Assembly (NCBI GenBank): GCA_040881665.1
Contig: JBBECT010000004.1
Coordinates: 506,303-570,302 of the forward strand
Reading direction: 5' to 3'
Length of the DNA: 64,000 nucleotides
From: Actinomycetota bacterium
GTDB lineage: Bacteria > Actinomycetota > UBA4738 > HRBIN12
In this document: positions 34,165-43,034 of the stretch, piece after piece
Numbering within the stretch: the first letter of the stretch is position 1
How the letters are laid out: each line of letters begins with the position of its first letter
Translations under genes and position numbers: made by a program
The notes under the pieces: generated by a model
Database searches by the model: none
Told to the model about the DNA's origin: nothing
What the model saw: only the letters and a program-made list of their open reading frames with translations

Positions 34165-36489
34165 ATGGTAGACACCCCGGCTCGCCCGGATGACGCCTCG
34201 CCCACCCCTGAGGGGGAGCCCGGCCGCTCCCTCCCGGCACTGCTTGCGGGCAAGAGGACGCTGGTCACGGGCGTGACCGGGTTCCTCGGTCAGGCAGTGG
34301 CCGAGCGGCTGCTCCACGACTTCCCCGACACGCCGCTCGTCGTCCTGATCCGCCCCCAGCACGGCGTCTCCGGTCGCAGCCGGCTCGAGAAGGTGATGAA
34401 ACGGCCATTGTTCGACCGGCTCCGGGAACGGGAAGGTGGTGACGACGGGATCTCGAGGCTGCTCGACCGCCGCGTGCTGGTCGTGGAGGGTGACTTCACG
34501 CGCGAGGCTCCCTCCTTCCCGAACGATCTCGACCTCGTGATCCACTGCGCGGCCGCGGTGTCGTTCGACCCACCGATCGACGAGGGGTTCCAGACGAACC
34601 TGCTCGGGACCCAGCGCTTCTACGGGTCGATCGTCGCCAGCGGTTCGACGCCCCACCTCGTCCACGTGTCGACGGCGTACGTCGCGGGGACTCAGAAGGG
34701 CGTGATCTTCGAGCGCACGCTCGACCACAAGGTCGACTGGCGCGCCGAAGCGGACTTCGCGCTGCAGGCCCGCCGCGACGTCGAGGCGGCGAGCCGCCGG
34801 CCCGAGCAGCTCGACTCCTTCATGGACGAGGCGCGCAAGGAGCACTCGCGCGCGGGCCCGCAGACCGTCGCGACCGACGCCGAGCAACGACGGAAGGACT
34901 GGGCGACCAAGCGCCTGATCCACTACGGCCGCGCTCGCGCGCAGACGCTCGGCTGGCCGGACAACTACACGTTCACCAAGGCGATGGGTGAGCGAGCCAC
35001 CGAGGAGCTCGCCGCGGAGCACGATCTGCCGCTGTCGATCGTGCGTCCATCGATCATCGAGAGCGCCTACACCCACCCGTTCCCCGGGTGGATCGAGGGC
35101 TTCAAGATGGCCGAGCCGATCATCCTGGCCTACGGGCAAGGACAGATCACCGAGTTCCCCGGGATCCCCGAGGGGATCGTCGATATCATCCCGGCCGACC
35201 TCGTGGTGAACACGATCCTCGCGGTCGCGGCGAACCCGCCGCCGCCGAACGAGCCCGGCTACTACCACGCGAGCTCGGGTGACCGGAACCCGTTGATGTA
35301 CTACGAGCTGTACGAATGGGTTCGCGAGTACTTCGAGGCCCACCCGCTGCCCGAACGAGGACGCGGGTACGTGAAGCCCCCGACCTGGACCTTTCCCGGC
35401 AACCTCAAGGTCGAGCGGATGCTCCGCACCGGGGAGCGACTCGTCGACATCGCCGACACCGCCGTGCGCCGGCTCCCGAAGTCCAAGCGCACGCGCGAGT
35501 TGATCGCGCGCGTCGATCGGGACAAGTCTCGGGTGGAGTTCGTCCGGCGCTACGCGGACCTGTACGGCACCTACACCGAGGCCGAGGTGATCTACACCGA
35601 CACGAACACGCTGCGACTGTTCGACTCACTCACCGACCAGGACAAGGCGCGGTTCCCGTTCGACTCGGCGATCGTGGACTGGAAGTACTACCTGATCGAC
35701 GTGCACTGTCCGAGCGTGACCTCGTCGCTGCGCAAGCTCTCGTCGAAGAAGCGCACGCCGTCGGTACAGATCCGTGAACGCGAGGAACCGACCCTGGCGG
35801 TGTTCGACATGGAGGGAACGATCATCTCCTCCAACGTCGTCGAGTCCTACGTCTGGACGAAGATGGCCGACCTCGAGTGGATGGACTGGCCGAAGGAGCT
35901 CGTGGACGTGTTCGGACGCGTTCCCGGCTACCTGATGGCCGATCGTCGCGACCGGGGGGAGTTCCTCCGCACGTTCTTCCGGCGGTACGAGGGCGCCTCG
36001 GTCGAAGGCGTGCAGGAGATCATCGACGACCACGTCGGCGAGTTCATGTTGCAGAAGGCGAGTCCGGCGGCGATCCGGAGGATCCGCGAGCATCGCGCGG
36101 CAGGACATCGCACGTTGCTGCTCACCGCCGCGGCCGAGATCTTCATCCAGCCGCTCGCCCCGCTGTTCGACGTGATGGTGGGCGCCGAGCTCGCCGAGCG
36201 AGACGGGCGCTACACCGGCTTCATGGCCACGCCGCCCCTGGTCGGAGAGGCTCGCGCAGCCTGGCTGCGCCGGTATGCGGCGGATCACGGCGTCGATCTG
36301 AAGCAGTGCTACGGGTACGCGGACAGCCACTCCGACCTGCCGCTGCTGCGCGCCGTCGGGAACCCGGTCGCGGTTTCGCCGGACTCCGCGCTGCTGCGGA
36401 TCGCGCGCAAGCGCCGCTGGCCGGTCGAGGAGTGGGCGATGAGCACGCCGATGCCGCGCGTGCGGTTCCCGAAGCCGGCGATCCGATGA
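34165..36489 (+). CDS. Fatty acyl-CoA reductase fused to a HAD-IB phosphatase domain
   Basis: 774 residues. The N-terminal NAD(P)-binding SDR domain has TGVTGFLG at 35-42, VSTAYVAG, and the catalytic pair Tyr268/Lys272 (YTFTK), followed by a FAR/Sterile-like region to about 530. The C-terminal HAD-IB domain begins AVFDMEGTIISSN with nucleophile Asp548. The acid/base position, normally Asp, is Glu550. YADSHSDLPLL closes the HAD motifs. It probably reduces acyl-CoA or another acyl thioester to aldehyde or alcohol; the phosphatase-like half has unknown substrate. No Shine-Dalgarno and a -10 box seven bases upstream suggest leaderless transcription. First gene of the operon. Confidence 0.85.
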   Translation: MVDTPARPDDASPTPEGEPGRSLPALLAGKRTLVTGVTGFLGQAVAERLLHDFPDTPLVVLIRPQHGVSGRSRLEKVMKRPLFDRLREREGGDDGISRLLDRRVLVVEGDFTREAPSFPNDLDLVIHCAAAVSFDPPIDEGFQTNLLGTQRFYGSIVASGSTPHLVHVSTAYVAGTQKGVIFERTLDHKVDWRAEADFALQARRDVEAASRRPEQLDSFMDEARKEHSRAGPQTVATDAEQRRKDWATKRLIHYGRARAQTLGWPDNYTFTKAMGERATEELAAEHDLPLSIVRPSIIESAYTHPFPGWIEGFKMAEPIILAYGQGQITEFPGIPEGIVDIIPADLVVNTILAVAANPPPPNEPGYYHASSGDRNPLMYYELYEWVREYFEAHPLPERGRGYVKPPTWTFPGNLKVERMLRTGERLVDIADTAVRRLPKSKRTRELIARVDRDKSRVEFVRRYADLYGTYTEAEVIYTDTNTLRLFDSLTDQDKARFPFDSAIVDWKYYLIDVHCPSVTSSLRKLSSKKRTPSVQIREREEPTLAVFDMEGTIISSNVVESYVWTKMADLEWMDWPKELVDVFGRVPGYLMADRRDRGEFLRTFFRRYEGASVEGVQEIIDDHVGEFMLQKASPAAIRRIREHRAAGHRTLLLTAAAEIFIQPLAPLFDVMVGAELAERDGRYTGFMATPPLVGEARAAWLRRYAADHGVDLKQCYGYADSHSDLPLLRAVGNPVAVSPDSALLRIARKRRWPVEEWAMSTPMPRVRFPKPAIR

Positions 36490-36508
36490 GCCGGGGAGGA
36501 GGCTAGCG

Positions 36509-37711
36509 ATGGCCCTGCAGCTCGAGTTGTATCGCAGCGCCCCGCGCTACCTCACCGAGCGCGCGCTGTCCGGCCGGGTGCCCGGCGTCGTGACGAGCCC
36601 CGTCGCGCCCTTGCGGCTCGCGACCGCGAAGGATCCGCGGGTGCCCGGTCCCGGCTGGGTCGGGGTGAAACCGCTGCTGTCGGGGATCTGCGGTTCGGAC
36701 CTCGCGACCGTGGCCGGCAAGTCCTCGTTCTACTTCTCCCCGCTCGTCTCGCTCCCGTTCGTCCTCGGACACGAGGTCGTCGGGGAGCTCGCCGACGACT
36801 GCGACGAGCTGGCCTCCGGCACCCGGGTCGTGATCGAACCGGTGCTCTCCTGCCTGGCGCGCGGCGAGGACCCGCCCTGCCGCAACTGCGCCGCGGGCAA
36901 CCGTGGGCGCTGCGATCGCGTGACGGTCGGTCACGTCTCGGCCGGGCTGCAGACCGGCTACTGCAAGGACACCGGCGGGGGGTGGAGCCGTCAGTTCGTC
37001 GCGCACCGTTCCCAGCTGCACGTGGTTCCCGACGGCCTGGCCGACGATGCGGCGGTGCTGATCGAACCCCTCGCGTGCGCGATCCACACGGCGATGCGCG
37101 CCCGGGTCGAGCCGAACGACGAGGTGCTCGTCGTGGGCGCCGGGACGGTCGGCGCCCTCGTGACGCTCGCCCTGCGCAGCCTGACCTCCGCCGGCCGGAT
37201 CACGGTGGTGGCGAAGCACCCCAAGCAGCGTGAGCTCGCCGAGCGGATGGGAGCGGACGAGGTGATCGAGCCGAAGCAGGCCACGAACGCCGTCCGCCGG
37301 TCGTCCCACACGATGAAGCTCTCACCGGAACGAGGACCGGACTTCCTGCTCGGGGGGGTCGACGTGGCGATCGAGTGCGCCGGCTCCCGCGGGGGCCTCG
37401 ATACCGCCCTGCGGACCACCAGAGCGGGTGGCCGCGTCGTGCTCTCGGCGATCCCCGCGAGCGGTGCCGACCTCACGCCGGTGTGGTTCCGCGAGCTCGA
37501 GGTGGCCGGCGCCTACACCGGGGGGGTCGAGCGTGTGGACGGAGAGTCGCGCGGCACCTTCGAGCTCGCCGTCGAGCTCGCCCAGCGATCCCCGCTCGAG
37601 GGCATCGTCGGTGCCCGGTACCCGCTCCGGCGCTGGCGTGAGGCGATCGACCACGCCCTCGGAGCCGGCAAGCTCGGAACGTCGAAGGTCGTCTTCGACC
37701 CCAACGCCTAG
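36509..37711 (+). CDS. Zinc-dependent alcohol dehydrogenase
   Basis: 400-residue MDR-family dehydrogenase. Catalytic zinc ligands are visible in GICGSD and GHEVVGE, and a structural zinc is likely in CLARGEDPPCRNCAAGNRGRC. The Rossmann motif is VVGAGTVGALV. It likely interconverts an alcohol and an aldehyde, possibly the product of the acyl reductase encoded just before it. GGGAGGAGG precedes the ATG. Gaps on either side are 19 and 15 bases, so it is part of the same operon. Confidence 0.88.
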   Translation: MALQLELYRSAPRYLTERALSGRVPGVVTSPVAPLRLATAKDPRVPGPGWVGVKPLLSGICGSDLATVAGKSSFYFSPLVSLPFVLGHEVVGELADDCDELASGTRVVIEPVLSCLARGEDPPCRNCAAGNRGRCDRVTVGHVSAGLQTGYCKDTGGGWSRQFVAHRSQLHVVPDGLADDAAVLIEPLACAIHTAMRARVEPNDEVLVVGAGTVGALVTLALRSLTSAGRITVVAKHPKQRELAERMGADEVIEPKQATNAVRRSSHTMKLSPERGPDFLLGGVDVAIECAGSRGGLDTALRTTRAGGRVVLSAIPASGADLTPVWFRELEVAGAYTGGVERVDGESRGTFELAVELAQRSPLEGIVGARYPLRRWREAIDHALGAGKLGTSKVVFDPNA

Positions 37712-37726
37712 GAGAGGGGAACAGCC

Positions 37727-39313
37727 GTGCCCAGACCAGGTTTCGTCTTGGAGGTGGACGAGCGCACACCGCCGCTGCTCGTCAACGAGGGCGAGGGATT
37801 CCGGCTACAGAAGTTCCCGCTGGGCTCACGCGTCGTGTACTCGCCCGATCCGCTCCCGGGGATCCGCGACGTGAACGGAGCGATCCGCCAGGCGCTGCTG
37901 CACCCGCACGACTCCGAACCGCTCCCCGACCTGCTGAAGCCGGGGATGAAGCTCACGATCGCCTTCGACGACATCTCGCTGCCGTTGCCGCAGATGGTGC
38001 AGCCCGACATCCGTCAGCGGATCATCGAGGCCGTGGTCGAGCTCGCCGCGCGCAAGGGCGTGACCGACCTGCAGCTGATCGTCGCGAATGCCCTGCACCG
38101 GAGGATGACCGCGGACGAGATCAAGCGCGCCGTGGGCGAGCGGGTGTTCCGCAGCTTCTGGCCGAACGACCTCTACAACTTCGACGCGGAGGACGCCGAG
38201 GCCCTGGAGTTCATCGGCACAACCGATCAGGGCGAGGAGGTCGAGATCTCCAAGCGGGCGGCCACGTCCGATCTGGTCGTCTACGTCAACATCAACCTCG
38301 TGGCGATGGACGGCGGTGACAAGTCGGTCCCCGTCGGTCTCGCCGGGTACCGGAGCCTGCGGCATCACCACAACGTGCACACGATGCTGCACTCGAACTC
38401 CTACATGGACCCGCGTCCGGAGCACTCGGCGATCCACGCATCGACCAAGCGGATGGGTGATGTGATCCGTGACGCCGGCATCAAGATCTTCAACATCGAG
38501 ACCACGCTGAATTCCGAGACGTTCCCGAAGGAGCTCGACTTCCTGAACAAGCGCGAGTGGGAGTGGTCGCTGAAGGACCAAGCTCTGATGCTCGCGGCGC
38601 GCAAGGCGAACGAGCTGGCCCCGCCACGGATCCGCAGGGAGGTGTTCCGCCGGATCGAGGCGCCGTACAAGATCACGGGCGTGAACGCGGGGGCGACCGG
38701 TCCGGTCCACGAGCGGACGCTGGCCAAGCTCCACGAGCAGCAGCTCGTCGAGGTCCAGGGACAGAGCGACGTCGTCGTGTTCGGACTGCCCTACGTCTGT
38801 CCGTACAACGTGAACTCCATCATGAACCCGATCCTCGTTCACTGCCTCGGGCTCGGGTACCTGTTCAACATGTATCGCAACAAGCCGCTCGTTCGGCCGG
38901 GTGGCGCGGTGATCATGTTCCACCCGGTGCCGTGGGAGTTCCACCAGATCCACCACCCGAGCTACATCGACTTCTTCGAGGAGGTCCTGTCGGAGACGAC
39001 CGACCCGGCAACGATCGAATCGAAGTTCGAGCAGCGGTACGCGGAGGATCCGTGGTACATCCATCTGTACCGGACGAGCCACGCGTACCACGGCGTTCAC
39101 CCGTTCTACATGTGGTACTGGGGCGCACACGGTCGCGACTACGCGGGCGACGTGATCGTCGTCGGCGGCGACCCACGCACGTGTGGGCGGATGGGGTACC
39201 GCGTGGCGGGGAGCTTCCGCGACGCGCTCGAGATGGCCTCGGACACCGTCGGACGCTCGCCCTCGATCACCTACTTCCACGCCCCGCCGCTCGCGATCGC
39301 GGACGTGCGATGA
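37727..39313 (+). CDS. LarA/DUF2088-family protein (nickel-pincer racemase relative)
   Basis: 528 residues. The N-terminal DUF2088 domain (about 30-250) matches LarA, where the nickel pincer cofactor is tethered to a Lys. The equivalent Lys199 (GGDKSVPVG), His124 (ANALHRRMT) and a His cluster at 213-218 (HHHNVH, His215 at the LarA His200 spacing) are present. The position of the second LarA catalytic His reads Ile189 (YVNINLV). The C-terminal half is longer than in lactate racemase and rich in His, Tyr and Trp. It is probably not a lactate racemase; the reaction is unknown. GTG start with GGAGAGGGGA upstream. Confidence 0.75.
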   Translation: MPRPGFVLEVDERTPPLLVNEGEGFRLQKFPLGSRVVYSPDPLPGIRDVNGAIRQALLHPHDSEPLPDLLKPGMKLTIAFDDISLPLPQMVQPDIRQRIIEAVVELAARKGVTDLQLIVANALHRRMTADEIKRAVGERVFRSFWPNDLYNFDAEDAEALEFIGTTDQGEEVEISKRAATSDLVVYVNINLVAMDGGDKSVPVGLAGYRSLRHHHNVHTMLHSNSYMDPRPEHSAIHASTKRMGDVIRDAGIKIFNIETTLNSETFPKELDFLNKREWEWSLKDQALMLAARKANELAPPRIRREVFRRIEAPYKITGVNAGATGPVHERTLAKLHEQQLVEVQGQSDVVVFGLPYVCPYNVNSIMNPILVHCLGLGYLFNMYRNKPLVRPGGAVIMFHPVPWEFHQIHHPSYIDFFEEVLSETTDPATIESKFEQRYAEDPWYIHLYRTSHAYHGVHPFYMWYWGAHGRDYAGDVIVVGGDPRTCGRMGYRVAGSFRDALEMASDTVGRSPSITYFHAPPLAIADVR

Positions 39314-39326
39314 GGGGGGATCGCTG

Positions 39327-40232
39327 ATGCCGTCGTTCTCCGATGAGCTGCGCGACCTCGCGAAGGGGTTCCGCTGGGGTCGCCGTTCCCTGACCCCCGC
39401 CACCGCCGAGGAGCACACCCCCGAGAAACAGGACTGGACCTTTCCCACCGCCTGGGCGCGCACCGAGACCGGTGTCGACGTGCGCGAGGCGATCCTCGAC
39501 TACTTGATGCGTCCGCTCGTGTGGTCCCAGACTTCACCCGAGGTCTACGGCACCGACAACCTCGACGGGCTCGAAGGACCTGTGCTCTTCGTGTCGAACC
39601 ACTCGAGCCACCTCGATGCGACGCTGATCATGACGACGCTGCCCTCCCGCTGGAAACGGCGGACGGCCGTCGGCGCCGCGAAGGACTACTTCTTCGACGT
39701 GTGGTGGCGACAGGCCTTCACCGCGCTCGTGTACGGCGGGTTCCCGATCGACCGCACGGGAGGCGGGAAGGGAACGGCGACCGCGAGCGATCTGGTCGCC
39801 GATGGCTGGAGCATCGTCGTGTTCCCCGAGGGCGCGCGCAGTCCCGACGGGTGGATGCAGCGGTTCCGGCACGGGACGGCGCGGATGGCGATCGAGTTCG
39901 ATGTGCCGATCGTGCCGATCGGGATCCGCGGCGCGTACCAGGCGATGCCGAAGGGGCGCTTCTGGCCCAAGCCCGGCCGCCCACCGATCACGGTTCGGTA
40001 CGGCCGCCCGATCTTCCCCGAGGAGGGCCAGACCCACCAGGAGCTGTCCCGGCGGATGGTGCAGGCGGTGACGCTGCTCCACGACGAGGACCGGACCAGC
40101 TGGTGGGATGCCCTCCAGCGCGCGGAGCGGGGCGAGACCCCGAGCATGACGGGTCCGCAGGGGCCGAAGTGGCTGCGGAACTGGGAGAGCTCCCGACCGC
40201 TCCCCAAGCGGAAGGGAACGACATGGCGCTGA
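39327..40232 (+). CDS. Lysophospholipid acyltransferase-type protein (PlsC family)
   Basis: 301-residue glycerolipid acyltransferase. The acyl-transfer motif HX4D is NHSSHLD (His92, Asp97); the phosphate/acceptor-binding motif is VVFPEGARSPDG; and PIVPIGIRG is the third block. It probably transfers an acyl chain to a lyso-lipid at the membrane face. The ATG follows GAGGGGGGA by six bases and starts 13 bases after the LarA-like gene. It connects the operon to membrane lipid assembly. Confidence 0.88.
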   Translation: MPSFSDELRDLAKGFRWGRRSLTPATAEEHTPEKQDWTFPTAWARTETGVDVREAILDYLMRPLVWSQTSPEVYGTDNLDGLEGPVLFVSNHSSHLDATLIMTTLPSRWKRRTAVGAAKDYFFDVWWRQAFTALVYGGFPIDRTGGGKGTATASDLVADGWSIVVFPEGARSPDGWMQRFRHGTARMAIEFDVPIVPIGIRGAYQAMPKGRFWPKPGRPPITVRYGRPIFPEEGQTHQELSRRMVQAVTLLHDEDRTSWWDALQRAERGETPSMTGPQGPKWLRNWESSRPLPKRKGTTWR

Positions 40233-40245
40233 CCGCGACGGCCGC

Positions 40246-40860
40246 ATGAGCCGGACCGGTGGGGAGAAGCGCCGTCGCTCGCTCGTCGAGGAGGCGATCC
40301 GCTGTTTCGGCCGCGACGGCTACAAGGCCACCAGCCTCGACACGGTCGCGAAGGCGGTCGGGGTCCGCAAGCAGACGCTCCTGTACTACTTCCCCACGAA
40401 AGATGCGTTGCTCGAGGCGTGCCTGACGAACGCGGGCGCCACCGTCGGAGCGGCGATCACCGCCGCCCTCGAGGACCAGGACTCGGCCGAGTCGAAGGCG
40501 GAGGCCGTCGTCCACGCGGTCTTCGAGCTCGCCGACGAGTTCCCGGAGTTCCCGATGTTCGTGCGCGAGACCGGGCGGCTGGGCCCGGACGCGTTCGAGC
40601 GCTTCTCCGCCGTGCTCGATCCGCTGCGCGAGCGCGCCGTCATCTCGCTCCAAGCGGGGATGGACGAGGGCTCGATCCGCAAGCAGGATCCGGCGATGCT
40701 GCTGTTCACCCTCTACACCGCGGTGATCGGCTCCCTCACCGAGGCGAGCGTGCTGAACGCCGTGGTCGGTCCCGACAAGAGCCGAGCATCGCTGCGCCGC
40801 CGTGAGAAGGAGGTGATCTCGTTCGTCCGCGCCGCGCTGGCGCCTCCCCCCGAGGACTAG
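40246..40860 (+). CDS. TetR/AcrR-family transcriptional regulator
   Basis: 204 residues. The N-terminal helix-turn-helix (about 10-55; LVEEAIRCFGRDGYKATSLDTVAKAVGVRKQTLLYYFPTKDALLEA) is followed by a helical ligand-binding domain. It is the last gene of the acyl reductase operon and the probable binder of the palindrome at 34132-34147, giving autoregulation with ligand release; an acyl-CoA-like ligand is a guess. Its TAG shares the tetranucleotide CTAG with the stop of the convergent small membrane gene. Confidence 0.9.
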   Translation: MSRTGGEKRRRSLVEEAIRCFGRDGYKATSLDTVAKAVGVRKQTLLYYFPTKDALLEACLTNAGATVGAAITAALEDQDSAESKAEAVVHAVFELADEFPEFPMFVRETGRLGPDAFERFSAVLDPLRERAVISLQAGMDEGSIRKQDPAMLLFTLYTAVIGSLTEASVLNAVVGPDKSRASLRRREKEVISFVRAALAPPPED

Positions 40861-41141
40861 CTCTTCGGCGGGGCCCAGGCGGCGATCGCGGCTCCCACCA
40901 GGAATGCGGCGTCGCCGGCGAGCATCCCGGCCGTGAGCGGGAAGTACTCGTCGAGCGATGACTCGCCGCTCATCACGCGGTCCAGCACGGGGATCATGGC
41001 GACGAGCACGCCGATCCCGAACAGGACCGCGAGGAGCAACGCTGCCAGCCACCGCAGCCATCGCTGCGGATTGAGGGCGCAGAGGATCGCGAACGCGACG
41101 CCCACACCGATGACGCTCAGGATCGGAAGGTAGGTCGGCAT
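40857..41141 (-). CDS. Small three-helix membrane protein, unknown
   Basis: 94 residues with three hydrophobic helices (about 3-20, 27-47 and 67-88) separated by short charged loops (NPQRWLRW; SGESSLDEY). I do not recognise a family. The ATG at 41141 is the first start that keeps the hydrophobic N-terminus; the longer open frame upstream is Arg/Ser-rich shadow sequence. It converges on the TetR gene and the two stops overlap in CTAG. Confidence 0.6.
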   Translation of the reverse strand: MPTYLPILSVIGVGVAFAILCALNPQRWLRWLAALLLAVLFGIGVLVAMIPVLDRVMSGESSLDEYFPLTAGMLAGDAAFLVGAAIAAWAPPKS

Positions 41142-41280
41142 GCCGGAAGGATGCCGGTCGTCCGGCCGCGAGGGAAGGGTGTCCGTTCGGTCAGGACGGA
41201 ACCGCAACCGATCCACCGGACCAGCGGGACAGATGTGGCGGAGCTGTAGCGAGAAGGCGACCGAACCGCCGGGCGCGGAT

Positions 41281-41883
41281 CTAGGAGTAGTACTCGATGA
41301 TGAGGCGCTCTTCGACATCCACCGGGAGCGGGATCTCGCTGCGTTCGGGGACCCGGGAGAGCGTTCCCTGGACCTGGTCGGTGTTCCGGTAGAGGTAGTT
41401 CGGCGGCTGGGGCGTGATCTCGATCGCCTCACGCACCGAGACGAAGTTCTTCGCCTTGCCCGTGACCTCGATCGTGGCGTTCTCCTTCACCCGCGCGCTC
41501 GGGACGTTCACGCGCTTGCCGTCGAGCAGCACGTGCCCGTGCGAGACGAGCTGGCGTGCCTGGCGCATCGTGAGGGCGAACCCGAGGCGAAGGACGACCG
41601 CGTCCAGGCGCGTCTCGAGCTGGCGGATCAGTTCCTCCCCCGTGACGCCCTTGGAGCGGCTCGCCTTGTCGTAGTAGCGGCGCATCTGGGCCTCGTTCAC
41701 TCCGTAGATCGCGCGGAGCTTCTGCTTCTCGAGCAGGCGGACCTGGTACTCGGAGAAGCGCTTTCGGCCCCGGCCGTGCTGACCGGGAGGGTAGGGACGC
41801 TTGTTGGACGGGCAGTTGGGTCGCCCGCACAAGGGCGCCCCGACGCGCCGACACATCCGATGAGCTGGTCCGGTCTTCTGCAT
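41281..41883 (-). CDS. rpsD: 30S ribosomal protein S4
   Basis: 200 residues. RPYPPGQHG, SEYQVRLLEKQKLR, and the S4 RNA-binding domain (LETRLDAVVLRLGFALTMRQARQLVSHGHVLLDGKRVN) are diagnostic; it nucleates 30S assembly. The N-terminal zinc site of C+ S4 proteins is present in modified form, HRMC...C....C, with His8 in place of the first Cys and Cys11, 19 and 24. It is alone here, away from the usual ribosomal cluster. ATG 41883 aligns with the family start; the frame is open farther upstream. Confidence 0.95.
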   Translation of the reverse strand: MQKTGPAHRMCRRVGAPLCGRPNCPSNKRPYPPGQHGRGRKRFSEYQVRLLEKQKLRAIYGVNEAQMRRYYDKASRSKGVTGEELIRQLETRLDAVVLRLGFALTMRQARQLVSHGHVLLDGKRVNVPSARVKENATIEVTGKAKNFVSVREAIEITPQPPNYLYRNTDQVQGTLSRVPERSEIPLPVDVEERLIIEYYS

Positions 41884-42009
41884 GAGAGTGATGAGGGTAC
41901 CAAGGGACGCACGAGGTCCCCGGCAACCCCGAGAGGATACCAACCCGCGGGCCGCGTGACCTGCGCAGACACCGCCCGCGGCGGCGTCGAGCGGCTAGCA
42001 TCCGCCTCG

Positions 42010-42936
42010 ATGAGTGACGCATGGAAGGACCGGGCGGTGGGCAGCGTTCTCGGGTTGGCACTCGGCGATGCTCTCGGGACTCCGTTCGAGTTCACCCGGG
42101 CCGATGCGATCCCGGATCCGGTCCCGGCGTTCGAGCGGCCGTGGATGGGGTTTCCGCCCGGAACGACTACCGACGACACGGCGATGGCGCGGAACCTGAC
42201 GCGCTCGCTCGCCGAACGCGGCGGGCTCGACACGGCGGATGTCCTCTCGAGGCACGCGGGCTGGCTGCGGACCGAGCCTCCTGACGTCGGGACGCTTACC
42301 CGGCAGGTGCTCTCGCGCGTCCAGCCGGGCCTCCCGGAAGACGCGGCGGCGCGCGAGGTCTGGGAGCGGCGCGGCCCCGAGGTCTCGGCCGGGAACGGCT
42401 CGGTGATGTACTGCGGTCCGCTCGGCGTCGCCTACGCGCACCGCCCGAACCTGCTCCACGAGCTCGCCCCGGCGCTTTCGGCGATCACCCACTGGGACGA
42501 GCGATGCCGAACGGCGGTCACGGCGGTCACGCTCGCCGCCGCCGCGTTCGTCCGCGGCGACACCGTGCTCGAAGCGGTGCAAGGAGCTCTCGTCGCGGTC
42601 GAGGACCGGGAAGGAGCCGAAGAACTGGAGTTCCTCGTCGAGGCCGCCGGCACCCAGCGACGGATCGACGGACCGGACATGGGCTTCTGTCTGTTCACCG
42701 CCGGGGTCGCGCTGCAGGCAGCGCTGCGCGACGACGAGGACTTCGAGGCATCACTGCGCCGGGTCGTGGCGCTCGGCGGTGATACCGACACGAACGCGGC
42801 CGTCGCCGGCGCGTTGGTCGGGGCTCGTGTGGGGCGCGCGGGTCTGCCCGCCGCCTGGTTGGACCTGCTCGCCGATCGTGCGGAGATCGAATCCGAGGCG
42901 TCGGCGTTGCTTCCACTTGCGGCGATCGATCGCTAG
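42010..42936 (+). CDS. ADP-ribosylglycohydrolase family protein
   Basis: 308 residues of the DraG/ARH fold. The dinuclear magnesium site is seen in TTTDDTAMA near residue 57 and GGDTDTNAAVAGALVGA near residue 257; the N-terminal GSVLGLALGDALGTPFE is typical. It likely removes ADP-ribose from a protein, nucleic acid or metabolite acceptor. No partner ADP-ribosyltransferase is nearby. TAGCAT at 41996-42001 lies eight bases before the ATG, so the mRNA may be leaderless. Confidence 0.88.
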   Translation: MSDAWKDRAVGSVLGLALGDALGTPFEFTRADAIPDPVPAFERPWMGFPPGTTTDDTAMARNLTRSLAERGGLDTADVLSRHAGWLRTEPPDVGTLTRQVLSRVQPGLPEDAAAREVWERRGPEVSAGNGSVMYCGPLGVAYAHRPNLLHELAPALSAITHWDERCRTAVTAVTLAAAAFVRGDTVLEAVQGALVAVEDREGAEELEFLVEAAGTQRRIDGPDMGFCLFTAGVALQAALRDDEDFEASLRRVVALGGDTDTNAAVAGALVGARVGRAGLPAAWLDLLADRAEIESEASALLPLAAIDR

Positions 42937-43034
42937 CGCGTCCGTTCGACGGTTCTCCGGCGGTAGGAGAAGATGCGCACGCCTTCCCGAACGATGGAGG
43001 GCTGCCGACGACCGGGAGGACGGCGACCCGACGG

